DNA of 64,000 nt from Verrucomicrobiota bacterium (GCA_003152315.1 PLZV01000020.1:90751-154750), one strand, 5' to 3'. Positions 29,934-38,672 are shown, numbered from the stretch's first letter. Numbers and translations are program-made. The notes: generated by a model not told the origin, from the letters alone.

Positions 29934-32884
29934 CGGAGTTCGGCCCGCGATGCCGCCGGTTGCTCCTGCAGTTTCATTAAGCCGTCGGCCACACCCTGCG
30001 ATTTGGCAGTGAGCGTGATTTCGCCGGGCTGACCGGTGGATTGCACGATCACCTGCGCAAGCCCGTTGAACAGACTGCGTTTCCAGGGGGCCGGCGGAAT
30101 GGTCATGCGGACCAATCCTGGACTGCCCTGGCTGCCGTCTTGTCCACCGCGATTTCCCTGCACCCCAGCGACCACAATGGCAATCATGTTCTTGCCGGGG
30201 CGGAACGTATCGGCAGCGAGGTCGATCTCCCGATCGGCGCTTTCACGCGAGACATCTTCCGCAATTCGCTGGCCATTGAGATAAACCGATTGCTGCTCAC
30301 CGAGATTGCGCAATACCAGCTTCAATGACGTCCCTCCAGTGTCTTGCGGCCCATTGAAGTCGGCGCGATACACGGTGGTTCGTGTTGGTTGGTTGGTGTC
30401 ATCGTGGTGTTCGCCACGGCGTCCATCGAACGCCGTCTGCCAACTCGTGTCGTCGAAATCAAACGCGACTTCCGCGAGGTTCGTGGCACTGTCCACGGCT
30501 TTCATGCGCCAACGGGTGAGAGGCAGCGAGCTGACGCTTTCGACGTATTGATCCGGCTCGTGCGCTGAAGGATCGCCGTTGCCGACGCCGATGATTTTGC
30601 CCGGGCCTGTAATGTCAAACGTGATGACATTGTTGGCTGTCGGCACCATCCGATTTTGCGCGTCGTTAACTTGCACGGTGGTGACCGAGACGTCTTCACC
30701 ATCGGCCTTCAGTGTGGCTCGATGCGGCGTAAGTTGAATAGCCGTCGGTTCGCCGGTGGTTTCGACTTTCGTGGTGAGGGTTTCATTGCCGCCGGTGTAA
30801 CCGCGCGCGAGCAGCGTACCGGGCGCGTATTTCACCTTCCACTCAAGGTGCGAGTTTTTCTTCATCGTCTTGCGGCCCTGGCTCTGGCCATTGAGGAAGA
30901 GTTCGACCTCCTCGCAATTACTCTGCGCCCAAACGTCAATCTCCTGTCCCTCCCTGCCCGGCCAATTCCAATGCGGCAGCAAGTGCAGAACGGGATGATC
31001 CGACCACCACGCCTGGTAATAGTAAAAATTGTCCTTGGGAAAACCGCAGGTGTCGAGGATGCCGAATTGCGAACTGATCGCCGGCCAATCGAACGGCGTC
31101 ATCTCACCGCGATAATCAAACCCGGTCCACTCGAAAAGGCCTGCCACATACGACCGGTCGGCGTAGTGGGTCCACGCCTTCTCCGCCTGCGCGCCCCAGT
31201 CGGGCTTGTTCACATCGTAAGCCGTTAAGTGTTGATGGGCGCGGTCCTCGACATAGATGCCGCGTGTCGAGAAAGTGCTCGCCTCTTCCGTGGCCACGGA
31301 GGGTTTGTTGGGAAACTGCCGATGCTGTTCGTCGGTGTCTCCGTGCGTGAAGTAGTTGAAGCCCATCACATCAACGCTGAGCGAGTTGCCCCGACCCCAG
31401 CCGCCGCTGTTGGCGACGGTGAAGCGGCGCGTGGGATCGAGGCGCTGCGCGAAGGTCTGCATCGTCTGGGTGATGCGCGTGCCTTTTTCGTTGCCTTCGA
31501 TGGCCCATTCCTCGTTGCCGAGGGACCAGATGACGACGCAGGGATGATTGCGGTCGCGGAGAATGAGCCGTTCGAGTTCGCCCAACTGGTGAGGATTGAT
31601 GCCATACTCGCGGTTCTCGTCCATGACCAACATGCCGAGACGATCACAGGCGTCGAGCAACTCCGTCGTGGGTGCGTTGTGGCTGGTGCGAAGCGCGTTC
31701 GACCCCATCTTCTTGAGTTGCTCGATGCGGAAGGTGTTGAGTTCGTCCGGCACAGCCACCCCGACGCCCGCGTGATCCTGATGACAACAAGTTCCCTTCA
31801 ACTCCACCCGTTTGCCGTTCAGGAAAAACCCTTCGTTAGCGTCCCAGCGGATCGTGCGGATGCCGAAGGGCGTTTCGTAGTGGTCCACCACTTTGTCTCC
31901 CTGGCGAATCGAAGTGACGAGCTTGTGCAGATAAGGCGTTTCGACCGACCAGAGTTTCGGGTTCGACACCTTGAGGACGGAAGAAATCTCCGTCGTAGCG
32001 CCCGGCTGGAGCGAGAGATTCTTCACCCTGCCGCTGGCGACGGACTGGCCTTCGGCGTTCAGAACCGATTGCTCGACTTCAAACGAGGCGTCTTTCGCCG
32101 AATCATTGTTGACGGTGACGCGCGCCGTCACGTCGGCGGAGTCGTTCTTCACTTCAGTCGTGACAAACGTGCCCCACTTGGCGACATGCAGCGGCGCGGT
32201 CTTGGTGAGCCAGACGTGACGATAAATGCCCGCGCCTTCGTAGAACCAGCCTTCTTCAAGCGTGGCGTCCACGCGCACGGCAATAACATTGTCGCCGCCG
32301 TAATTGAGATAATCAGTGATATTATAGCCAAACGGACTGTAACCGCTCGGCTCGCGGCCGAGGTAGAATCCGTTGACCCAAACCTGCGAGTCGCGGAACG
32401 CGCCGTCGAAATCAATCGTGATATGCCGGCCAAGATCGGTCGCGGGGATGAAAAATCTCTTGCGGTACCAGCCGACGCTCGTCTCCGGAAAGTTCTTTCC
32501 GATGGCTTTGTAACCGTGACTGCTGCTGCCGCGGCTGCTGAAGGAAACTTCCGCGGCCCAATCGTGCGGCAGATTCAACGTGCGCCAGCCGCGGTCGTCG
32601 AAGTCTGCCGACGCCGCGCCGGCACCGTAGCCCGCCTTGGCGAGATACGTGAAGAAATTGTTGGACGGGTCAAAATCCTTTGCCGGATCGGTGGCGTGGC
32701 CAAACGCAAAACGCCAATTGAAATCCATCAGCAAGTGCTCCCGCCCGCCTGAGCTTTGCGAATCCTGAGCGCGTGTCCGCGGAATTGCGGCGGCGGCCAG
32801 CGCGAAAAAGAGCGCCGCGAAGGCAAAACCACTTCTGCGCGCGTGCAAAGCGCAGCGATGACTTTTGTCACCCGATGTTTTCAT
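29930..32884 (-). CDS. GH2 beta-galactosidase
   Basis: A 984-aa exported enzyme. The N-terminus has basic residues, a hydrophobic core (FAFAALFFALAAAAIP) and a cleavage region TRAQ. The jelly-roll domain carries LNLPHDWAAE and SVGWYRKRFF; the immunoglobulin-like and barrel domains follow. The acid/base is E458 in WSLGNEEW and the nucleophile E585 in GLFEWTGFDYRGE. Additional C-terminal beta domains (DUF4982-like and a galactose-binding-like fold with VYLNGQRIAED) explain the length. It would remove beta-galactose from xyloglucan side chains after defucosylation. It starts 14 bases after the GH31 stop and its end overlaps the GH74 start. Confidence 0.92.
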   Translation of the reverse strand: MKTSGDKSHRCALHARRSGFAFAALFFALAAAAIPRTRAQDSQSSGGREHLLMDFNWRFAFGHATDPAKDFDPSNNFFTYLAKAGYGAGAASADFDDRGWRTLNLPHDWAAEVSFSSRGSSSHGYKAIGKNFPETSVGWYRKRFFIPATDLGRHITIDFDGAFRDSQVWVNGFYLGREPSGYSPFGYNITDYLNYGGDNVIAVRVDATLEEGWFYEGAGIYRHVWLTKTAPLHVAKWGTFVTTEVKNDSADVTARVTVNNDSAKDASFEVEQSVLNAEGQSVASGRVKNLSLQPGATTEISSVLKVSNPKLWSVETPYLHKLVTSIRQGDKVVDHYETPFGIRTIRWDANEGFFLNGKRVELKGTCCHQDHAGVGVAVPDELNTFRIEQLKKMGSNALRTSHNAPTTELLDACDRLGMLVMDENREYGINPHQLGELERLILRDRNHPCVVIWSLGNEEWAIEGNEKGTRITQTMQTFAQRLDPTRRFTVANSGGWGRGNSLSVDVMGFNYFTHGDTDEQHRQFPNKPSVATEEASTFSTRGIYVEDRAHQHLTAYDVNKPDWGAQAEKAWTHYADRSYVAGLFEWTGFDYRGEMTPFDWPAISSQFGILDTCGFPKDNFYYYQAWWSDHPVLHLLPHWNWPGREGQEIDVWAQSNCEEVELFLNGQSQGRKTMKKNSHLEWKVKYAPGTLLARGYTGGNETLTTKVETTGEPTAIQLTPHRATLKADGEDVSVTTVQVNDAQNRMVPTANNVITFDITGPGKIIGVGNGDPSAHEPDQYVESVSSLPLTRWRMKAVDSATNLAEVAFDFDDTSWQTAFDGRRGEHHDDTNQPTRTTVYRADFNGPQDTGGTSLKLVLRNLGEQQSVYLNGQRIAEDVSRESADREIDLAADTFRPGKNMIAIVVAGVQGNRGGQDGSQGSPGLVRMTIPPAPWKRSLFNGLAQVIVQSTGQPGEITLTAKSQGVADGLMKLQEQPAASRAELR

Positions 32885-32898
32885 TTTCAGCGAGAGCC

Positions 32899-35328
32899 TC
32901 AGCGGTCTTCCGAATTGTGGATTTTCCAGGTGACCTTGCCCGCGAGCGGATCGCTGACGAGCTTGAATTCGCGGCCTTGTTTTGTCAGCGAGAACAGGTG
33001 GAGCGTGTTATCCGACGGCAGGCAAACAAGTCCGTTGACCGTCCTCGCATCTTTCGCGAAAACGACGAGATCAAGTTTCGACCAGTCCATTTGCGTCGTG
33101 GATTGCGCGAGCTGGATTTGTGGAATCGCCGTGCCGTCGCGTACAAGCATCACCACGGGAAGTTTACCGGCTTCAATTTTCTGCCAGCCGCCCGGGTAAT
33201 TCTTCCCGTTCTGGTAATCAATCCAGGTTCCCGGCGGCAGATAAACCTCGCGCGCCGTGTCGGCTTCGTGCATGAGTGGCGCAACGAGAATGCTCGAACC
33301 ATAAAGATATTCGTCGTCCACGAGCCAGGAGCCGGGATCGTTGGGAAATTCGATGAACAGCGCGCGCACCATCGGCAGGCCGTGTTCGGAACAATCCCTG
33401 GCCTGGGCATAAACGTAGGGCATGAGGCGATACTTCAACTCGTCAATCGCGCGAAACTCGTTCAGGAAATCATCGCCGTAATTCCACGGTTCCTTCGGCG
33501 CAAGGCCGTGGCAGCGGCTATGGGAACTCAACATGCCGAACGCGAGCCAGCGGGCGAAGAGATCCTTGTCCATGTTCGCGACGGAGTTGGCCGTGAAACC
33601 GCCGACATCGTGGCTCCAGAAGGAAAAGCCCGAAAGACCGAAGGACAGGCCGCCGCGCAATTCGGCGGCCATACCCTGGTCGGTGCTTTCCGCGTCCCCA
33701 CCCCAATGGATCGGATAGCGCTGGCTTCCGGCCCAGGCGCTACGCGCCCAAATGATGTGTTCGCCGGTGGTTTTCAACGTGACGTCCGCGACGGCCTTGT
33801 TGTAGCGCAGCGGATACAAATTGTGTTCGTAAAAACCGGTGCGGCCATCGGCAAAAATCCCGTTCTTCGGCGCGGCCTCGCCGAAATCCACCTTGATCGC
33901 GCCGACGCCCATCTGCAAAAGATTCGCCAGCTTGGCTTGATACCACTCGACCGCGGCGGGATTGGAAAAATCCAAAACGGCATCTTCGTAAGGCAGATTT
34001 CCTTTCGCGTCCCGCACGACAAGGTTTTTCTCCAGGAGCTCGGGGAAAAGTTTGTTTTTCGGCACGAAGTACGGCAGTTGCCACAGCGAGATGTGGAAAC
34101 CGTCGTTCTTCAAATCCGAAATCATCTTTTGCGGATCGGTGAAGCGTGAGGTGGAGAATTGATAATCGCATCGCCAGTCGGTCTCGAACCATCCGGTGTC
34201 GAGATGGATCACGTCGCAGGGGATTTTATTTTCGCGCAGTTGCGCCGCGACGTCGCGCACCTGTTTCTCGCTCGAATAGGTACACCGGCTCATCCACAAG
34301 CCAAACGACCACAGCGGCGGCGTGGGCGATTTGCCGGTAAGCGTGGTGTATTCGTCGAGGATGTCCTTGGGCGAGCCGAGAAAAACGAACAAATCGACTT
34401 CGTCATCGCCGATCATCAGCGCGTTGACGCCGCTGAAGGAATTTCCGAAATCGCAGGTGATCGGCGTCGTCGTATGTAGGAACATGCCGTAGCCACGGCT
34501 GCTCATGAAAAACGGAATCGGTTTGTACATCTCTGGATTTTGAATTCCGTTCGCGTCACCAGTCCACAGCACAATTTTTTGGCCACGTTTGTCCAGACCG
34601 CTGAACGACTCGCCGCAGCCGTAGATTTTTTCGCCGGGAGACAGCGTGAACGCGGCATTGAAGCTGCGCGAGTAATCCTCCGCGCGTCGCACGAAGGCAA
34701 ACGGCAGGATCGGCGTGAACGAGGTTCTGTTATCCGACGTGTGGTCGGTCCTGGTTAGAAGTTTTCCTGTCGCGTCGCGGATTTCAATGTGCCACGGATT
34801 TTCCAAAATCGTTACGGAACCGAATTGACTGGAGTAGCGATGGCCGCCCTCGGCCTTTGAGTATTGCCATGAATCATCCTTCGGCACCGGCTCGGCGAGC
34901 ATCAATGTGTCGGTCTGCTTCGCAAACTGCGGTCCGCTGGTGAGGCGAATTCGCATGGTCCTGGGGGAAACGAATTCGACGGAGAACGGCAGCAGCGGAC
35001 TGGCTTCGTATTCGTTGGCGGGAAACTCGTTTGGTTCAACCGGCCTAAGGACCGCGAGCATGTTATCGAAAGCCTGCCGAGTGGAATACTGGGCGCGTTG
35101 GTAACGTATTTTGCCCGAATGTGTGGCGGGATCGAATTCAGCGAGCCGATCGGCCAGATAGTAGGTGTGTGAGAAATTCCGGAAGTCGCCACTGACATCC
35201 ACCGGCTCGTTGAGCAGGGCCAGGGCCGGGCTGGCAGCAATGAGCAACTGGAGCGCGCAGACCGGCGCGCGGAAGCGCCTGGCAAACGACTTGAACGTCC
35301 GGCGGGCCGGCAGGGTCCTTTGCATCAT
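32899..35328 (-). CDS. GH31 alpha-xylosidase, YicI-type
   Basis: About 809 aa. The mature protein has the N-terminal sandwich (LLNEPVDVSGDFRNF), then the barrel with the nucleophile in IKVDFGEAAP (D481) and downstream HWGGDAESTDQG carrying the likely acid/base. CHGLAPKEPWNYG and YRLMPYVYAQA fit the YicI group of alpha-xylosidases. It heads the GH31-GH2-GH74-unknown operon. The start is uncertain: ATGs at 35328 and 35325 give a signal peptide with a twin-Arg-like RRTFKSF and a hydrophobic core ending PALA. This N-terminus overlaps, in another frame, a remnant of the MWGPP gene family (35258-35365). No clear ribosome site precedes it. A TTG at 35358 is the longest alternative. Confidence 0.88.
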   Translation of the reverse strand: MMQRTLPARRTFKSFARRFRAPVCALQLLIAASPALALLNEPVDVSGDFRNFSHTYYLADRLAEFDPATHSGKIRYQRAQYSTRQAFDNMLAVLRPVEPNEFPANEYEASPLLPFSVEFVSPRTMRIRLTSGPQFAKQTDTLMLAEPVPKDDSWQYSKAEGGHRYSSQFGSVTILENPWHIEIRDATGKLLTRTDHTSDNRTSFTPILPFAFVRRAEDYSRSFNAAFTLSPGEKIYGCGESFSGLDKRGQKIVLWTGDANGIQNPEMYKPIPFFMSSRGYGMFLHTTTPITCDFGNSFSGVNALMIGDDEVDLFVFLGSPKDILDEYTTLTGKSPTPPLWSFGLWMSRCTYSSEKQVRDVAAQLRENKIPCDVIHLDTGWFETDWRCDYQFSTSRFTDPQKMISDLKNDGFHISLWQLPYFVPKNKLFPELLEKNLVVRDAKGNLPYEDAVLDFSNPAAVEWYQAKLANLLQMGVGAIKVDFGEAAPKNGIFADGRTGFYEHNLYPLRYNKAVADVTLKTTGEHIIWARSAWAGSQRYPIHWGGDAESTDQGMAAELRGGLSFGLSGFSFWSHDVGGFTANSVANMDKDLFARWLAFGMLSSHSRCHGLAPKEPWNYGDDFLNEFRAIDELKYRLMPYVYAQARDCSEHGLPMVRALFIEFPNDPGSWLVDDEYLYGSSILVAPLMHEADTAREVYLPPGTWIDYQNGKNYPGGWQKIEAGKLPVVMLVRDGTAIPQIQLAQSTTQMDWSKLDLVVFAKDARTVNGLVCLPSDNTLHLFSLTKQGREFKLVSDPLAGKVTWKIHNSEDR

Positions 35329-35365
35329 CAGCGGGCCGACCCCACATTCGCATGACAATATTCGA
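35258..35365 (-). pseudogene. MWGPP-family remnant (third copy)
   Basis: About 36 codons read NIVMRMWG, RPADDAK, GPPDVQVVCQAL, RAGL, clearly the NVVVLMWGPPSDDA...GGPPDVLAMCQAL block of the two intact paralogues. The DNA is also alike (CCGGCGGGCC and GACCCCACATT stretches on the plus strand). The membrane anchor and the whole C-terminal half are missing. The remnant lies on the same strand as the GH31 gene but in a different frame and overlaps that gene's signal peptide. Confidence 0.75.
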
Positions 35366-35463
35366 TCCGAAGAATGGCCGCTCGCTGAAGAGCTTGACGG
35401 CTCGTCAAACCCGTCCGGCCCAAATTGCCGAAACCGTTCATGGGAGGTGTTGCCACGGGCGCG

Positions 35464-35694
35464 TTAATTGTCACTCGCCGTTGGCGTCCACATGCCAAAC
35501 GGCTGTCCCGGCGTCCCGCCGACCTTCTTGGTTTTGCCGAGAGTCTGCCGCGGTGTGAGCCATTGCACGTGGCCGTCAACAGAAGCGCCGCCAAAATGCC
35601 GACTAATAGCGATCACTACCAGTAGTTCGATCAGTGTGAACCCTGTACGAGTGTTTCGAACTCCCCTGATTGGATTTCGCATATTCAACCTCAT
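35464..35694 (-). pseudogene. internally deleted pseudopilin
   Basis: A 76-aa frame begins with a perfect prepilin cleavage/methylation segment ([14 protein letters not shown]) and then jumps directly to [15 protein letters not shown] and the family end [12 protein letters not shown]. The neighbouring intact pseudopilin has about 190 residues between these two segments, so this copy has an in-frame internal deletion. It sits 8 bases after the stop of MWGPP copy 2 and about 100 bases before the MWGPP remnant, mirroring the intact pseudopilin-MWGPP order. The frame is still open, so a mini-pilin product cannot be excluded. Confidence 0.75.
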
Positions 35695-35701
35695 TTATGT
35701 C

Positions 35702-36349
35702 TTATCCGCCCAGCTCTGACACAGTCTCCGGGGTGACAAACAAATAATACTTGTCAAACCATTCCTGAGTCGTCTTTGGTGGACGGTTGTTCGAGGCCGA
35801 TGCGTCAGGAGACAAAATCGCCCCATCCAGAACTCCCTCTTTAAGAAGTGGCTGCGCGGTCTCTGCTTCGGCGAAACGGACGACGATCAATTTTGGGCGC
35901 CGTTTGGGTAATTCCCGGATGTTATCCGCGTTCAACCGGGGGGAGCCGATAAATGATATCAGGGCGTCCACCTGCGGATAATGTTCCAGTACCGCGCGAT
36001 AGTTCTCGGCCGTCCATATAAGCCTGCCTGGTACGCGGACCGGAGGAACACTGTTCTTTTCCACTACGTGCAGTCCGTCCTTCTCAAACGCCTGACACAT
36101 GGCTAGAACATCCGGCGGGCCGCCAATGTGAAGTGCGTCATCGCTGGGTGGACCCCACATTAACACAACAACGTTCCCGTGCCCTCCCAGCTGATGTGAA
36201 ACTTTCTCCGCTGTGCCCTGAATGTAGGCTTGGAATAAACTCTGAACGGAGCTGTCAACGAACTTCGGCGCAGTGAAGAACTTGTACAGCATCACTCCCG
36301 AAAGGGCGATCGCCAGAAGCACCCCGATCATGAGACGTCGTTGGCTCAT
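35702..36349 (-). CDS. membrane-anchored MWGPP-family protein, copy 2 (function unknown)
   Basis: A 215-aa paralogue of the protein at 24734-25381, roughly 60 per cent identical by eye along the whole length. It has the same N-terminal membrane segment (RLMIGVLLAIALSGVMLYKFF), the same VVVLMWGPPSDDALHIGGPP block, ALISFIGSPRLNADNIRELP and the same end (TTQEWFDKYYLFVTPETVSELGG). Conserved charged and Gly/Pro positions suggest a folded domain under selection. GGAGG with an AGG nearer the ATG precedes the start. It lies 34 bases after an intact pseudopilin gene and just before a truncated one. I do not recognise the family; a role in a pilus-like or secretion complex is only an inference from position. 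Confidence 0.75.
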   Translation of the reverse strand: MSQRRLMIGVLLAIALSGVMLYKFFTAPKFVDSSVQSLFQAYIQGTAEKVSHQLGGHGNVVVLMWGPPSDDALHIGGPPDVLAMCQAFEKDGLHVVEKNSVPPVRVPGRLIWTAENYRAVLEHYPQVDALISFIGSPRLNADNIRELPKRRPKLIVVRFAEAETAQPLLKEGVLDGAILSPDASASNNRPPKTTQEWFDKYYLFVTPETVSELGG

Positions 36350-36383
36350 CGAACCTGGCCTCCGCTCGAATTACCGCAGGCCC

Positions 36384-37199
36384 TCATTGGGTATTATCGC
36401 TTGCTGTTGGCGTCCACATGCCAAACGGTTGTCCCGGCGTCCCCAAGGTCTTCCCAGCTTTACCGAGCGTCTGCCAAATGGTGAGCCATTGCACATGTCC
36501 ATCAACAAACAGATAATTCCAGCCTCCCGAATGCCATGGGCGGGAATACGGGTCACCGCTCTGCGTCTGGCCAAACGGAAATCCGTTATTGCAGTACGGA
36601 CTATAAGGCCCCACCGTCGAGTCCGGGCAGCCACAATCAGAGGCAGCCTGATATCCGTAATTGTTGGACAGGTTGGGATGTTCGGCGACCGCGATCGTAC
36701 CCGACGGATCGCCAATGGCCGCCAGACTGACTCCCAAGCCGAGTCCTCCCGATAGTGGTGTCATCATTTTTAGATATCCTGAATCATCCAAGTCGATGTT
36801 GATCGAGTACGACCGGGGCGAGGCGGGCTGATTGTTATGCGTCTTCATATCCATGGGACACTGCCAGACTTTGGCCCACCTGGTATCATTTACCGCGGCA
36901 GCACTGGAAACATTCCTGCCGGCCATGTAGGGCGATAGCAGACTATCAAACGATGGCGTGGTGCCGTCGGCCCATTTCGCCGTCGCCGGCGGGAACCAGT
37001 CATTAAAATCGGACGAGTACATCTCCAACGCGATGCCGATCTGCTTCAGGTTGCTGACACAAAGCGCCGCCCGCCCTTTGTCCCGCGCTTTGTTCAGGGC
37101 CGGCAACAGCATCGCCGCCAAAATGCCGATGATGGCGATCACCACCAACAGTTCAATGAGGGTGAAAGCGGCTCGCGCGTTTCGACTGCCAGACTCCAT
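36384..37199 (-). CDS. pseudopilin (prepilin-type cleavage/methylation protein)
   Basis: A 271-aa protein with the type IV/type II pseudopilin N-terminus: a basic leader (SGSRNARA) and [25 protein letters not shown]. The large C-terminal domain has the PVC-type features [24 protein letters not shown] and a terminal [17 protein letters not shown]. After peptidase cleavage it would insert in the inner membrane and may polymerise into a pseudopilus. The ATG at 37199 (MESGSRN) is shared with the next copy and preferred; an in-frame ATG lies at 37205 and the frame is open much further upstream. It is followed by MWGPP copy 2, and preceded by a second pseudopilin and a fragment of a secreted-protein C-terminus. 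Confidence 0.85.
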   Translation of the reverse strand: MESGSRNARAAFTLIELLVVIAIIGILAAMLLPALNKARDKGRAALCVSNLKQIGIALEMYSSDFNDWFPPATAKWADGTTPSFDSLLSPYMAGRNVSSAAAVNDTRWAKVWQCPMDMKTHNNQPASPRSYSINIDLDDSGYLKMMTPLSGGLGLGVSLAAIGDPSGTIAVAEHPNLSNNYGYQAASDCGCPDSTVGPYSPYCNNGFPFGQTQSGDPYSRPWHSGGWNYLFVDGHVQWLTIWQTLGKAGKTLGTPGQPFGMWTPTASDNTQ

Positions 37200-37321
37200 A
37201 CGCATGCCCAAACGTGAACCCCGAACTTCACACTCCCGCGGACTGGCGGTCGGTTGAAGTTCAAGCTCTGGCGGGTTGGGGATAAACGAGGCGGTTTCAG
37301 GTCGCGATGGCGTTCCATTCC

Positions 37322-37385
37322 CGCAGACGCGGTAGTGCCGCGCGGGTTTATTCGTCGCGCCGACGGTATTCACCATGTTCATTAA
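37322..37385 (-). pseudogene. fragment of the YYR C-terminal module
   Basis: Between the two pseudopilin genes the minus strand reads [20 protein letters not shown]. This matches the very end of the 831-aa protein ([20 protein letters not shown]) at both protein and DNA level (GTTTATTCGTCGCGCCG on the plus strand is shared). Nothing else of that protein is present here. It is a short piece of duplicated DNA. Confidence 0.65.
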
Positions 37386-37404
37386 ACTCCTTGTACCCAT
37401 TGCG

Positions 37405-38214
37405 CTAATCGCCCGCTTGCGGGGTCCACATGCCATAAGGTTTCCCCGGCGTCCCCGGAGGTATTTTTCCCTTTCCAGGGCCGAGCGTCTGCCAGGGTGT
37501 GAGCCATTGCACATGGCCATCCACGAACAGATAATTCCAGCCTCCCGAGTGCCACGGCGGATAAAGCCCGCTTTTATCCTGGTCATAAGCCTCTACGCCC
37601 ATGCAAAAGTCATCCGGAGACACCAACCCGTCCGGGCACCCACAGCCAGACTCAGCGTCATAACCGTAGTCGTTCCATTGGCTGGGATGTTCGCAGACCA
37701 TGATCGTCCCCGATGGATCATCGATGCGCCCCAGACTGACTCCCAAGCTCCCATAACCCGGCGTTCCCCATCCGGAGGTCACGCCTCGAAATCCTGTAAA
37801 ATTATCCAGCCGGATGTTTATCGAATAGGATCGCGGAGGGACGGCAAGATTGAGGCGTGGTATGCGGTCGGTGGGACACTTCCAGATTCCGACCGACACA
37901 CTATTGCTGGGACTGGTCACGGACGAGGCGTTGTTTATGTGAAGCATATACGGCGCAAGTATCCGGTCAAACGACGCGCCATCCGAATTCATCCGGGCTG
38001 CCGGTGGCAACCAGTCATCATAATCCGAGCTGTACAGTTGCATCGCAATGCCGATTTGTTTCAGGTTGCCGATACACGCTGCTGCCTGCCCCTTCGCGCG
38101 CGCTTTGGACAAGGCCGGCAATATCATCCCTGCCAAAATGCCGATGATGGCGATCACCACCAACAGTTCAATGAGGGTGAAGGCGGCCCGCGGGTTTCGA
38201 CTGCCAGACTCCAT
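37405..38214 (-). CDS. pseudopilin (prepilin-type cleavage/methylation protein)
   Basis: A 269-aa paralogue of the next pseudopilin. It has a basic leader (SGSRNPRA), [25 protein letters not shown], then [28 protein letters not shown] and the terminal [17 protein letters not shown]. The two genes also share about 110 bases upstream of the common ATG. That stretch is open in both and would encode similar 30-residue extensions, so a longer leader starting at 38322 or 38334 cannot be excluded. I prefer 38214 because prepilin leaders are normally short. It is the first gene of the pseudopilin/MWGPP block that leads into the xyloglucan operon. Confidence 0.83.
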   Translation of the reverse strand: MESGSRNPRAAFTLIELLVVIAIIGILAGMILPALSKARAKGQAAACIGNLKQIGIAMQLYSSDYDDWLPPAARMNSDGASFDRILAPYMLHINNASSVTSPSNSVSVGIWKCPTDRIPRLNLAVPPRSYSINIRLDNFTGFRGVTSGWGTPGYGSLGVSLGRIDDPSGTIMVCEHPSQWNDYGYDAESGCGCPDGLVSPDDFCMGVEAYDQDKSGLYPPWHSGGWNYLFVDGHVQWLTPWQTLGPGKGKIPPGTPGKPYGMWTPQAGD

Positions 38215-38394
38215 ACGCCCGCACAAACGCGAACCCCGAACTTCACGCTCCTGTGGACTGGCGGTCGCCTGGAGTTCAAACTCTGGCCGGTCCGGGATTA
38301 ATGAGTCCGTTTCGGATCGCATAAGTATTCCCATCCCTTCGTGGTGTCAGCCGATACCAATTTCGCTCTGCACCAGAAGCTATTCATACTGATA

Positions 38395-38496
38395 CCATGG
38401 CGAGCACCCCCGACGCAACTCTAATGTAATCGATTCCACCTTCGGTAAAAACGATCTTCGCCATGGCGAGCACCCCCGACGCAACTCTAATGTAAT
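38395..38496. CRISPR. CRISPR-like unit: two 36-nt repeats, one 30-nt gap
   Basis: Two identical 36-base repeats (38395-38430 and 38461-38496; each begins CCATGGCGAG and ends CTCTAATGTAAT) are separated by exactly 30 unrelated bases (38431-38460). Identity stops precisely at the repeat borders. A 36/30 geometry is that of many type II and V CRISPR arrays. There are no cas genes in the window and no further copies on either side, so it is either an orphan mini-array or a chance duplication. The rest of the 38215-38672 gap shows no gene. Confidence 0.4.
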
Positions 38497-38623
38497 AGGG
38501 AGCACAGCCATCACAAGTTCACCCACGTAGTGAACGCAGGCAAGCACACTGCTCGTCATGCCCGCTACTGCGTTTGCTCAACCAACGCCTTGTTCCAGCC
38601 ACCCCGACACTATCAAAGAGATA

Positions 38624-38647
38624 TGCCCTGCCACGCCCGACAGGGCA
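38624..38647 (-). terminator. hairpin after the 831-aa protein gene
   Basis: TGCCCTG and CAGGGCA form a perfect 7-bp stem with a 10-base loop, starting about 25 bases past the stop codon at 38673. The downstream sequence on the transcript strand (TATCTCTTTG) is only mildly T-rich, so this is a weak terminator candidate. Confidence 0.4.
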
Positions 38648-38672
38648 CGCCCCTTAAAAGGCAACTAGTTCT

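Noticed and set aside
36384..37586. 400-residue version of the first pseudopilin starting at 37586
   Set aside because: The extra N-terminus runs through another frame of the preceding pseudopilin end and the C-terminal-module fragment; a prepilin with such a leader is implausible.
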